64,000 bases of DNA, taken from Pseudomonas sp. URMO17WK12:I2. GTDB taxonomy: Bacteria; Pseudomonadota; Gammaproteobacteria; Pseudomonadales; Pseudomonadaceae. The notes under the pieces were generated by a model that was not told where the DNA came from, did not search any database, and saw only the letters and a list, made by a program, of their open reading frames with translations. Location of the stretch: positions 310,001 through 374,000 of the forward strand of contig NZ_QKYW01000003.1 of NCBI RefSeq assembly GCF_003253735.1. The letters run 5' to 3'. Positions 56,678 through 64,000 of this stretch are shown piece after piece. Each line of letters opens with the position of its first letter. Position 1 is the first letter of the stretch. The position numbers and the translations under genes are program-made.

Positions 56678-58360
56678 TCAGATGCGGAACTGGCGTACCA
56701 GGTTTTCCAGGCCCTGACCGAGATGCGCCAGGCTGCGTGCGGTCTGCGCGCCCAGGCTGGTTTCCTCGGCGACGCTGTCTACTGCACTGGCGATCTGATG
56801 CACGCTGCGGTTGATCTCTTCGGCCACCGCAGTCTGCTCCTCGGCTGCACTGGCGATCTGCGCGTTCATGGCATTGATGGTGCCGATCAGCCCGGCGATG
56901 GCGTCCAGTGAAGCGCCGGCCTTATTGGCCTGCTCACTGGTCATTTCACCGGCATCGCTGGACTGGCGCATGGCGTTGACCGCCTCGCGCGTGCCGCTCT
57001 GCAAGCGGTCGATCATGCCCTGGATCTCCTGGGTACTCTGCTGGGTGCGGCTGGCCAGTGCACGCACCTCGTCGGCGACCACCGCAAAGCCGCGCCCGGC
57101 CTCGCCCGCACGCGCCGCCTCGATGGCGGCGTTGAGCGCCAGCAGGTTGGTCTGTTCGGCGATGGAACGAATCACGTCAAGCACGCTGACGATGGAATGA
57201 ACGTCTTTCTGCAAGGTGTCCAGCGAGGTGCCACTGCCACGAATATCGCCAACCAGGGCATGAATACGGGCGATGCTGCCATCGACCACCTGCTTGGCCA
57301 CCTGCCCTTCACGGTCCGTCTGCTGCGCCGCCTCGGCAGCTCCCTGGGCGCTCTTGGCCACCTCATGGGCCGCGGCGGACATCTCGTTGATGGCCGTGGC
57401 CACCTGATCGGTTTCGTGTCGTTGCCGCTGCATGGCCTGCTCACTGCGTTGCGCCTGGGCCGCCACCTGGCCGACCAGGCCGGTCAGCTGTCCGGTCATT
57501 TCGGTGATCTGCCGCACCAGGCCATGCACCTTGTCGACGAAGCGGTTGAACGAGCCCGCCAGCTCGCCCAGCTCGTCACCGCTGGTGACCGGCAGGCGCT
57601 TGGTCAGGTCGCCGTCGCCAGCGGCGATGTCGTCGAGGCTGGCCTTGATCTGCTGCAGCGGGCGCAGAAAAGTGTTGGCCAGAATGCCGCCGACCACGCC
57701 GAAGATCACCAGCAGCACCGCAGCGATCACCAGAATGCTGGTGATGATGGTACTGACCCGCTGGTCTATCCCGGCGCGCACTTCGAGTATCTGTGCCTCG
57801 ACGCCGTCCAGGTTGACCGCGGTACCGAGCGCCATGTCCCACTTGGGCAGGTAATAGCTGTAGGCGAGTTTGGGCACCTGGATCGACTCGTTGCCGGGCA
57901 ACGGCGAGGAATAGTTGACGTAGTAGCTGTTGTCCTTGGCGACGCGCACCAGCTCGCGGTTCACGAACACGCCGTTGACGTCGCGCCGATCATTGAGGCT
58001 TTTACCCACATCCACGGGGCTGTCGCTGCGAAACAGCCGCACCACGTTGGAATCGTGGCCGAAGAAGTAACCGTCCTTGCCGTATTTGATCCTGGAGAGG
58101 ATGGCGATGGCTTGCTTGCGGCTCTCCAGGTCGCCGTTGGGCGCCGCGTCATACAGGCTCTGCACTGCGCCCATGGCGATGGCGCTGTAGTTCTGCAGCT
58201 CGTTACGCTTCTCATCGAGCAGGCGCTCGCGGGTTTCGGTGACCTCCTGCTCCGCCAGGCTATACAGCACCTTGGCGGCGGCGCCGCTCAGCACGACGGC
58301 GAACAGCAGAACGGGAACCAGGGCCAACAGTACAACTTTGGACTTCAAGGTCAGGCGCAT
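56678..58360 (-). CDS. Methyl-accepting chemotaxis protein with sCache ligand domain
   Basis: 560 residues: TM1 about 8-30, periplasmic single-Cache domain about 31-190 ([39 protein letters not shown]), TM2 about 192-215, HAMP, and signalling domain with the conserved tip [19 protein letters not shown]. Ends LVRQFRI, with no CheR-binding pentapeptide. In P. aeruginosa the chemoreceptor between nuo and a Na+/H+ antiporter-like gene is, as I recall, the malate receptor CtpM (PA2652); this one may be its orthologue. ATG at 58360 chosen. Confidence 0.9.
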   Translation of the reverse strand: MRLTLKSKVVLLALVPVLLFAVVLSGAAAKVLYSLAEQEVTETRERLLDEKRNELQNYSAIAMGAVQSLYDAAPNGDLESRKQAIAILSRIKYGKDGYFFGHDSNVVRLFRSDSPVDVGKSLNDRRDVNGVFVNRELVRVAKDNSYYVNYSSPLPGNESIQVPKLAYSYYLPKWDMALGTAVNLDGVEAQILEVRAGIDQRVSTIITSILVIAAVLLVIFGVVGGILANTFLRPLQQIKASLDDIAAGDGDLTKRLPVTSGDELGELAGSFNRFVDKVHGLVRQITEMTGQLTGLVGQVAAQAQRSEQAMQRQRHETDQVATAINEMSAAAHEVAKSAQGAAEAAQQTDREGQVAKQVVDGSIARIHALVGDIRGSGTSLDTLQKDVHSIVSVLDVIRSIAEQTNLLALNAAIEAARAGEAGRGFAVVADEVRALASRTQQSTQEIQGMIDRLQSGTREAVNAMRQSSDAGEMTSEQANKAGASLDAIAGLIGTINAMNAQIASAAEEQTAVAEEINRSVHQIASAVDSVAEETSLGAQTARSLAHLGQGLENLVRQFRI

Positions 58361-58465
58361 TTTTGTTTTCCTTTGACCAGACAAAGCCAAGGACAGTTGG
58401 CTTCCACTCAGGTCATCGGCCGCTGTACGCGAAATCTTGAATACGCAGGCAACGGCAAGAATGCG

Positions 58466-59782
58466 TTACAGCACCATGGCGGCGACCCAGCCGAATACCA
58501 GCAGCGGCAGGTTGTAGTGCAGGAAGGTGGGCACCACGGTGTCCCAGATATGATTGTGCTGGCCGTCGACGTTGAGGCCCGCCGTCGGCCCAAGGGTCGA
58601 GTCGGACGCCGGCGAGCCGGCATCGCCGATGGCCCCGGCGGTGCCGACTATGCATACGGTGGCCAGGGGGCTGAAGCCCAGTTGCACGCACAACGGCACG
58701 AAGATCGCGGCGATGATCGGTACCGTGGAGAACGACGAGCCGATACCCATGGTCACCAGCAAACCAACCAGCAGCATCAGCAGCACGCCCAGGCCCTTGC
58801 TGTCGCCGATCCAGCCGGCACTGGCATCCACCAGCCCCTGGATTTCACCGGTTTCACGCATCACTTCGGCAAAGCCCGAGGCGGCGATCATGATGAAGCC
58901 GATCATCGCCATCATCTTCATGCCTTCGGTGAACAGGTCGTCGGTTTCCTTCCAGCGCACGATGCCCGAGGCGGAAAACACCACGAAGCCCAGCAGCGCG
59001 CCGATGATCATCGAGTCGAGCCACAACTGGGCAGCAAAGGCGATGGCCACCGCCACGCCAGCGACGATCAGGCTGCGACGGTTGTAGCTGACGTCCACCC
59101 GCTCGGTACGCTCGACCCGGGCCAGGTCGTAACTGCGCTTGCCGCGGTAGTTGTAAAGCGCGAGCAGCAGGCCGGTGACCATGCCCAAGGCTGGGATCAG
59201 CATGGCGTGGCTGACGTTCACGCCGCTCACGTCCACCCCGCTGCGCACCACGTTGGCGAGCAGGATCTCGTTGAGAAAGATATTGCCGAAGCCCACCGGC
59301 AGGAACATGTACGGGGTAATCAGGCCGAAGGTCAGCACACAGGCGATCAACCGGCGGTCTATCTGCAGACGGGTGATCACGTACAGCAGTGGCGGCACCA
59401 GGAGCGGAATGAAGGCAATATGAATGGGCAGGATATTCTGCGACGAAATCGCCACTGCAAGCAGCAGGCCGACCAGCAGCCATTTCAGCGCCCCGCCACC
59501 ACCCTCTTCCTGCCGGCCTACCAGGGTCAGCGCCTTGTCGGCCAGCGCATGGGCCAGCCCGGACTTGGCGATCGCCACCGCGAAAGCGCCGAGCAAGGCA
59601 TAGGACAGCGCCACGGTGGCGCCGCCGCCCAGGCCCTTGTTGAAGGCTGCCAGCGCGCCGTCCATGCCCAGGCCGCCAATCATGCCGCCAGCCAGCGCGC
59701 CAATGATCAGCGCCACCACGACGTGCACCCGGCAAAGGCTGAGAATCAGCATGATGCCGACGGCGGCGATAACTGCGTTCAT
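58466..59782 (-). CDS. Na+/H+ antiporter family protein (NhaC-like organic-ion transporter)
   Basis: 438 residues, about eleven membrane segments. Starts [20 protein letters not shown]; blocks [39 protein letters not shown] and [19 protein letters not shown]. The family is annotated Na+/H+ antiporter but the true substrate is uncertain; the [12 protein letters not shown] stretch is typical of the histidine/arginine-type group. The neighbouring chemoreceptor suggests that a nutrient sensed there might be imported here. GGAG ribosome site. Confidence 0.82.
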   Translation of the reverse strand: MNAVIAAVGIMLILSLCRVHVVVALIIGALAGGMIGGLGMDGALAAFNKGLGGGATVALSYALLGAFAVAIAKSGLAHALADKALTLVGRQEEGGGGALKWLLVGLLLAVAISSQNILPIHIAFIPLLVPPLLYVITRLQIDRRLIACVLTFGLITPYMFLPVGFGNIFLNEILLANVVRSGVDVSGVNVSHAMLIPALGMVTGLLLALYNYRGKRSYDLARVERTERVDVSYNRRSLIVAGVAVAIAFAAQLWLDSMIIGALLGFVVFSASGIVRWKETDDLFTEGMKMMAMIGFIMIAASGFAEVMRETGEIQGLVDASAGWIGDSKGLGVLLMLLVGLLVTMGIGSSFSTVPIIAAIFVPLCVQLGFSPLATVCIVGTAGAIGDAGSPASDSTLGPTAGLNVDGQHNHIWDTVVPTFLHYNLPLLVFGWVAAMVL

Positions 59783-59892
59783 GAGAGGCTCCTCGAATCA
59801 CCGCGGGCGCGGCGCAATCAAAAAAGCGTCGCACTCTGCCGGAAGCTGACCTGGGTGTCAAAACCGACGCTGGATGAGCGCTCGTCGGGCCC

Positions 59893-60093
59893 GGTTCTAA
59901 GAAGCTGTACAGGATCTTTTCAGACGACATGAAAGAGGCTGCTGCAAGGCAGGAGCGGACATCGTTGCTTTACCTGTGGGAAAGGGCAATGCCCGTGATT
60001 TTTTGCGGGCCTGGCCCGCCCCCACGGGCACTGCGCCCCACTTAGCTGCCAAATCGCCGAGCCTCGGCTTGAAGACTTTGAACAGGTTCTAAG
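59893..60093. repeat. MITE-like element (59902-60084) bracketed by 9-bp direct repeats
   Basis: GGTTCTAAG occurs at 59893-59901 and again at 60085-60093. Just inside are imperfect inverted ends: TGTACAGGATCTTTTCAG and, reversed, TGTTCAAAGTCTTCAAGC. The 183-bp interior contains a REP-like hairpin and no gene. This accounts for about half of the 385-bp gap between the antiporter and FMN-reductase genes; the remainder shows nothing else. Confidence 0.5.
59975..60024. repeat. REP-like palindromic repeat, copy 2
   Basis: GTGGGAAAGGGCAATGCCCG ... GCGGGCCTGGCCCGCCCCCAC, a long hairpin whose left arm matches the copy at 10943 at all but two positions (GTGGGAA-GGGC-ATGCCCGTGA). Confidence 0.55.
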
Positions 60094-60167
60094 CAAATAG
60101 CACAAACGTACTTTGCGCCTTCACCAGCGGGCGTTAGCCTCACGGCCTTTTATCAACGGAGGATCCC

Positions 60168-60764
60168 ATGCTCGATATCGTTCTGATCGCCGGCTCAAGC
60201 CGTCCTGACAGCCAATCTGCCAAGGTTGCCCATTTCCTGCGTCAACGCCTGATCACCCTGGGCAAGACCAGCGCAGACAGCAGCCAGGTTATTGACCTGG
60301 GTAGCGGCCCACTGCCACTGTGGCCTGCCGAAGACAGCGGCACCTGGGCCGACTATGGCCCGCGCCTGCAGCGCGCCGATGCGGTGGTGGTGATCGCACC
60401 GGAGTGGAACGGCATGGCCTGCCCGGCGATCAAGAACTTCTTCATCTATGCCAGCAAGGCCGAACTGGCGCACAAGCCCGGGCTGCTGGTGGGCGTGTCG
60501 TCGGGAATCGGCGGCGGCAGCCCGATTGCCGAGCTGCGCAGCTCAAGTTACAAGAACTGTCGAATCAACTACCTGCCCGAGCACCTGATCATCCGCTCGG
60601 TGACCAAGGTCCTCAACGAGCAACAGCCGGAGAACGAGGATGACAGCCGTATTCGCGCCCGTATCGATTACGCCCTGGATATCCTGGTCAAATATGGCGA
60701 AGCGCTGAAGCCGGTGCGCGCCAGCATCGACCTCAGTGACCCGGCGTTTACCAACGGCATGTAG
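60168..60764 (+). CDS. NADPH-dependent FMN reductase family flavoprotein
   Basis: 198 residues of the flavodoxin-like quinone/FMN reductase fold. IVLIAGSSRPDSQSAKVA (residues 4-21) binds FMN phosphate; VVIAPEWNGMACPAIKNFF is the second flavin loop. Soluble. Natural substrate unknown. GGAGG ribosome site. Convergent with the histidine kinase gene. Confidence 0.87.
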   Translation: MLDIVLIAGSSRPDSQSAKVAHFLRQRLITLGKTSADSSQVIDLGSGPLPLWPAEDSGTWADYGPRLQRADAVVVIAPEWNGMACPAIKNFFIYASKAELAHKPGLLVGVSSGIGGGSPIAELRSSSYKNCRINYLPEHLIIRSVTKVLNEQQPENEDDSRIRARIDYALDILVKYGEALKPVRASIDLSDPAFTNGM

Positions 60765-60779
60765 TCCGCGAGTCCAGAA

Positions 60780-60806
60780 AGGCGGATCGCCCCGAGTAAT
60801 CCGCCT
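60780..60806. terminator. Hairpin between convergent FMN-reductase and histidine-kinase genes
   Basis: AGGCGGAT-N11-ATCCGCCT. On the minus strand it is followed by TTTCTGG, so it could terminate the two-component operon. Confidence 0.45.
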
Positions 60807-60853
60807 GCATGCCCCGGTAGCGCGAGGCGAAACCCGGCAAATCGCTGCCGCAA

Positions 60854-62176
60854 TTATCGAGCGCGCAGCGGCAGCTCGATCCTCACCTGCAAGCCGCCCA
60901 GTTCACTGTCATGCAGCGTCAGGGTGCCGTCCCAGGCATCGACGATATCGCGCACGATGCCCAGCCCCAGGCCGTGCCCGGCGGTCTGCTCGTCGAGGCG
61001 AATACCGCGGCTGAGCACCTCTTCGCGGCGTTCGCTATCGATCCCCGGGCCATCGTCATCGACGCACAGCACATAGGCCGTATCGGTACGCTCGACGGTC
61101 AGGCGCACCTGGCTGTCCGTCCATTTGCAGGCGTTGTCCAGCAGGTTACCCAGCAGTTCCAGCAGATCCTCGCGGTCGCGCGGTAGGCGCAAGTCGGGCG
61201 GTGAAGCCTGCCAGCTCAGCTCGATGCCACTGTCGTGGATCATGCCGAGGGTGGCGAACAAACCCGGTAACTCCTCCTGACAGTCGAAATGCGCGCCGGG
61301 CAGCGCCTCGCCGGCCAGCCGCGCACGGCCCAGCTCGCGGGCGATGCGCTGCTCGATCTGCTGCAGGTGTTCGAGCAGGTTGTCACGTAGCTCCGGGTGA
61401 GCGCGCAGTTCCTCCCGGGAGGCCAGGTTGACCAGTACCGCCAGGGGCGTCTTCAACGCATGGCCCAGGTTGCCGAGGGCATTGCGTGAGCGCTTCAGGG
61501 TGTCTTCGGTATGGGCCAGCAGGTGGTTGATCTGCTCGACCAGCGGCTCCAGTTCCTCGGGCACCTGCTCATCCAGCTCCGAGCGCTGCCCTTGCTGCAA
61601 CTGGGCGATCTGCACGCGGGTCTGCTCCAGCGGGCGCAGCGCACGGCTGACCGCCAGTCGCTGCAGCAGCAGAATCAACGCCAGGCAGCCAAGCCCCAGC
61701 CCCAGGCCGATGCGCTGCACCCGCCGGAAGCTGTCCAGCACCGGCGTGTAGTCGCGGGCCACGGAAATGGTCAGGTCCTGCCCGAAGCGCCGGTATTCGC
61801 CTCGGAACGTCACCAGCACCTGGTCCTGGGGGCCGTCCTGCAGCTCGGGCTGCAGGCCATCCACCTCGGACGGCTGCAATTCGCTGTCCCACAGCGAACG
61901 CGAGCGCCAGCTTTTGTCGCTGAAGTCGATACGGAAATACAGGCCCGAGTACGGCCGCTGATAGGCCGCGCTGAGCCGCGATTCATCAAGTTGGATACCG
62001 GACGGCCCGCGCACCAGCGCGATCAACAGCGACTGCGCTTCTTCTTCGAGGCCGGCCTGCATATAGCGCCGCAGGTTGCTGTCGAACAGCCACAGGCAGG
62101 TCTGCGCAAGCAGCAGGCCGATGATCAGCAACACGCTGATCAGGCTCAAGCTCAGGCGCCGCTGAATCGACCTCAA
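60854..62176 (-). CDS. Sensor histidine kinase, BqsS/CarS-like
   Basis: 440 residues: TM1 about 11-31, periplasmic sensor about 32-155, TM2 about 156-176, HAMP, dimerisation domain with phospho-acceptor His239 ([12 protein letters not shown], PhoQ-type H-box), ATPase domain with [10 protein letters not shown] and DDGPGI. It starts with TTG overlapping the response-regulator stop (TTGA); no earlier ATG exists. The gene order PepSY-PepSY-RR-HK matches what I recall of P. aeruginosa bqsPQRS (PA2656-2659, also carSR), which responds to Fe(II) or calcium. The RExxE motif reported for Fe(II) sensing is not visible in this periplasmic domain. Confidence 0.88.
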   Translation of the reverse strand: MRSIQRRLSLSLISVLLIIGLLLAQTCLWLFDSNLRRYMQAGLEEEAQSLLIALVRGPSGIQLDESRLSAAYQRPYSGLYFRIDFSDKSWRSRSLWDSELQPSEVDGLQPELQDGPQDQVLVTFRGEYRRFGQDLTISVARDYTPVLDSFRRVQRIGLGLGLGCLALILLLQRLAVSRALRPLEQTRVQIAQLQQGQRSELDEQVPEELEPLVEQINHLLAHTEDTLKRSRNALGNLGHALKTPLAVLVNLASREELRAHPELRDNLLEHLQQIEQRIARELGRARLAGEALPGAHFDCQEELPGLFATLGMIHDSGIELSWQASPPDLRLPRDREDLLELLGNLLDNACKWTDSQVRLTVERTDTAYVLCVDDDGPGIDSERREEVLSRGIRLDEQTAGHGLGLGIVRDIVDAWDGTLTLHDSELGGLQVRIELPLRAR

Positions 62177-62841
62177 GCGGCGCTACCGGTGAACCGATAG
62201 CCCTGCCCGCGGCGGGTTTCGATCACCTCGCGGCCAAGCTTGCGGCGCAGGTGATTGACGTGCACCTCGATGACGTTGGAATCGCGCTCGGTCTCGCCAT
62301 CGTAAAGGTGTTCGGCCAGGTGGCTCTTGGAGAGGATCTGCCCGGTGTGCATCATGAAGTAGCGCAGCAGACGAAACTCTGCAGCGGTCAGTTCGACGAC
62401 CTGCTCACCACGGCTGACGCATTGCCGGCTTTCGTCCAGGTGCAGCCCGGCGGCCTGCAGCTGTGGCTGGTTGGCCAGGCCGCGGGCCCGACGCAGCAGC
62501 GCCTGGATGCGCAGCTGCAGTTCCTCGGGATGGAAGGGTTTGGTCAGGTAGTCATCGGCGCCGGCTTTCAGGCCCTCGATGCGCTCGGCCCAGGAGCCGC
62601 GTGCGGTAAGGATCAGCACCGGGGTGACCAGGCCGCCCTGACGCCATTCCTGCAACACCTCAAGCCCCGGTTTGCCTGGCAAGCCGAGGTCGAGAATGAT
62701 CAGGTCGTAGGGCTCACTGGCACCCTGGTACACGGCATCACGGCCATCGGCCAGCCAATCCACGGCATAGCCCTGGCGGGTCAGTGAGGCGAGCAGTTCA
62801 TCGGCAAGCGGAACGTGGTCTTCAACCAGCAACAGGCGCAT
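62173..62841 (-). CDS. OmpR-family response regulator, BqsR/CarR-like
   Basis: 222 residues: receiver domain with acidic residues ED at 7-8 and phospho-acceptor Asp51 ([10 protein letters not shown]), conserved Lys in YLTKPF, and a winged-helix DNA-binding domain ([20 protein letters not shown]). Translation of the partner kinase is coupled by overlap. One base separates its start from the stop of the PepSY gene. Assignment to BqsR/CarR rests on gene order. Confidence 0.9.
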   Translation of the reverse strand: MRLLLVEDHVPLADELLASLTRQGYAVDWLADGRDAVYQGASEPYDLIILDLGLPGKPGLEVLQEWRQGGLVTPVLILTARGSWAERIEGLKAGADDYLTKPFHPEELQLRIQALLRRARGLANQPQLQAAGLHLDESRQCVSRGEQVVELTAAEFRLLRYFMMHTGQILSKSHLAEHLYDGETERDSNVIEVHVNHLRRKLGREVIETRRGQGYRFTGSAA

Positions 62842-62842
62842 G

Positions 62843-63157
62843 TCAGTCGTCTACCTCATCCTTCAGGATCTTGCCGTCGTGGGCATCGAGCTCCAGTTCA
62901 CGAACCACGCCCTCGCGGGTCAGCAGTTCCACTTCATAGACGAAAACATCGTCCTCTTCTTCCAGCTCGGCTTCGAGCAGGGTCGCGCCCGGATAGCGCT
63001 CCATGGCGGCGCGCATCAGCTGGTCGAGCGGCAGGATCACGCCACTCAGGCGCAGATCCCGCGCTTCGTCCTGATCAAGGTCACGTGCGCTGGCCGCGCA
63101 CGTCAGCGCGGCCAGCGAAACGATGCAGATGCAGCGCAAAACGGGGTTGCCTTTCAT
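62843..63157 (-). CDS. Periplasmic PepSY-domain protein, second of tandem pair
   Basis: 104 residues with a Sec signal peptide (cleavage near ASA-RD, about residue 24). PepSY-like domain with acidic run [16 protein letters not shown] and C-terminal [15 protein letters not shown] at 63157 overlaps the upstream stop by one base. The acidic strand might bind a divalent cation, which would suit the metal-responsive kinase downstream; this is inference. Confidence 0.85.
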   Translation of the reverse strand: MKGNPVLRCICIVSLAALTCAASARDLDQDEARDLRLSGVILPLDQLMRAAMERYPGATLLEAELEEEDDVFVYEVELLTREGVVRELELDAHDGKILKDEVDD

Positions 63158-63465
63158 CAATCATCCTGGTGGTTCTTGAGGATGGTGCCGTTGGTGGCAT
63201 CCAGCTCGACGTCCCACTTCTGGTTCTGGGCGTCACGGATCTCTACCTGGTAGAGGTAGCGGCCGTATTCTTCCTCGAGCTCGGTATCGCCCAGTTTACC
63301 GCCGGGATGGGCGGCAAGGGCAGCCTCGTTGAGTTTCTCGAACGATTGGATGGTACCGGCATCACGCAATTTTAGCGCCTCATCCGGTCCCAGGTCGCGG
63401 GCCTGGGCAATTCCCGCGGTGGTGGTGAGTGCGACAACGGCAAACAGGGCAGTCAGTTTGTTCAT
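63157..63465 (-). CDS. Periplasmic PepSY-domain protein, first of tandem pair
   Basis: 102 residues, signal peptide ending near AQA-RD (about residue 22). Clearly paralogous to the next gene: both have RDL-x-DEA-LRL/LKL after the signal, ELEEE followed by VY/LYQVE, and LDA-GTILK or [10 protein letters not shown]. First gene of the four-gene set with the response regulator and kinase. Confidence 0.87.
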   Translation of the reverse strand: MNKLTALFAVVALTTTAGIAQARDLGPDEALKLRDAGTIQSFEKLNEAALAAHPGGKLGDTELEEEYGRYLYQVEIRDAQNQKWDVELDATNGTILKNHQDD

Positions 63466-63498
63466 GGTGATCTCCTGAGTAATCGTGTTTCGACGATG

Positions 63499-63533
63499 TT
63501 CAGGTTAAGGGGGGCGACTTAATTCAACCTGAA
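63499..63533. promoter_or_regulatory. Inverted repeat upstream of the PepSY/two-component operon
   Basis: TTCAGGTT-N19-AACCTGAA, perfect 8-bp arms, 34 bp before the first PepSY start. Inside lie TTAAG and TTAA separated by 9 bases on the minus strand; the reported BqsR box is, as I recall, TTAAG-N6-TTAAG, so spacing differs. Likely autoregulatory site of the response regulator. Confidence 0.45.
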
Positions 63534-63594
63534 TTGCGCCACAGACCCGCACCGGCCACCGCTCTATACTGGCGCCTCTTCAGCGGAGGTCGGC

Positions 63595-64000
63595 ATGAGC
63601 GCCATTCAGATCAAATTCCCTGCCCTCACCCTCAAGGCCGGCCAGCGCGCTCTGACGCGCATTCGCGAGCGAGGCCTGCAACCCGGCGATGTCGGCACGC
63701 TGCCCGGCGCGGCAGGCGGGCCCAAGGCGCTGGGCATTCAGGGGCTGGATATCGCCTTGTTTGGCGATTGGTTGGCCCGGGCGCCGCGCGAGCGCTCGCT
63801 TATCGGCGCGTCCATCGGTTCCTGGCGTTTCGCCAGCGCCTGCCTGCCAGACCCAGCGGCTGCGCTGCAGCGCCTGGGCGAGCTGTACACCGGCATGCGC
63901 TTCGCCAAGGGCGTGAGCATCAGTCAGGTGACCGAGCGTTGCGTGCGCATGCTCGATGAGCTGTTGCAGCACCAGGATGCCGCGGTGCTCGACAACCTCC
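63595..64000 (+). CDS. Patatin-like phospholipase family protein (partial, C-terminus outside window)
   Basis: The first 135 codons are open to the window edge. Starts MSAIQIKFPALTLKAG. The patatin-type glycine-rich oxyanion segment is GAAGGPKALGIQGLD and the nucleophile elbow is GASIGSW (GxSxG). A cytosolic lipid acyl-hydrolase is expected; the catalytic Asp would lie beyond the window. GGAGG ribosome site. Divergent from the PepSY/two-component operon. Confidence 0.82.
   Translation, partial: MSAIQIKFPALTLKAGQRALTRIRERGLQPGDVGTLPGAAGGPKALGIQGLDIALFGDWLARAPRERSLIGASIGSWRFASACLPDPAAALQRLGELYTGMRFAKGVSISQVTERCVRMLDELLQHQDAAVLDNL

Noticed and set aside
57197-59932. Plus-strand ORF (911 codons) opposite the chemoreceptor and antiporter genes
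   Set aside because: Spans two recognised genes and their gap; no domain, His/Gln-rich shadow translation.
60854-62841. Calling the two-component pair PhoPQ
   Set aside because: The H-box is PhoQ-like, but the gene order with two PepSY genes fits BqsRS/CarRS better and there is no oprH upstream.

Overview
The window is a piece of a Pseudomonas chromosome. It is GC-rich, has a fused nuoCD gene, carries a mexS/mexT/mexEF-oprN drug-efflux locus, and keeps the order serS-crcB-rarA-lolA-ftsK // trxB-aat-bpt-infA // clpA-clpS // cspD-idh-nudix-mnmA-hflD-purB ... aceA-nuoA..N that I recall from P. aeruginosa and relatives. I cannot name the species from the sequence. No rRNA, tRNA, CRISPR array, prophage or complete insertion sequence was recognised.

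Layout. 1-2469: gluconate uptake and phosphorylation (gntT cut by the window edge, gntK) opposite their LacI-type regulator; a possible 28-codon leader ORF precedes gntT. 2585-10838: mexS and mexT diverge, followed by mexE-mexF-oprN; candidate MexT (nod-box-like) sites lie before mexS and mexE. 11143-14103: a dsbB-like gene, a glycosyltransferase and an orphan TRAP solute-binding protein. 14223-21776 (minus): cysG, serS, crcB, rarA, lolA, ftsK. 21992-30698: trxB, the N-degron enzymes Aat and Bpt, infA, then ClpA/ClpS, cspD and monomeric isocitrate dehydrogenase. 30779-37659: Nudix, mnmA, hflD, purB, then a tight four-gene set (RoxA-like hydroxylase, GNAT, a PLD-like protein without catalytic motif, a short secretin-like protein). 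38276-39871: isocitrate lyase behind a 616-bp regulatory region holding a small repeat element. 40294-55218: the 13-gene nuo operon for respiratory complex I. 55519-59782 (minus): AI-2E-type transporter, chemoreceptor, Na+/H+ antiporter-like protein. 60168 to the end: FMN reductase, a BqsRS/CarRS-like two-component system behind two PepSY proteins, and the start of a patatin-like gene.

How the genes work together. Gluconate is taken up and phosphorylated under GntR control. MexT senses redox or electrophile state, with MexS as its antagonist, and drives the efflux pump. Aat and Bpt add leucine (Aat also phenylalanine) to proteins, ClpS recognises these N-degrons and ClpA unfolds them. Idh and AceA compete for isocitrate, and complex I re-oxidises NADH.

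Novelty. Most of the window is conserved core genome and I see no large undescribed system. The less explained items are the gntT leader ORF, two small inverted-repeat (MITE-like) elements (37848-37989; 59902-60084, the latter bracketed by a 9-bp direct repeat), the roxA-GNAT-PLDlike-secretinlike operon, the missing icd beside idh, the dsbB-glycosyltransferase pair, and the inverted repeat in front of the PepSY/two-component operon.
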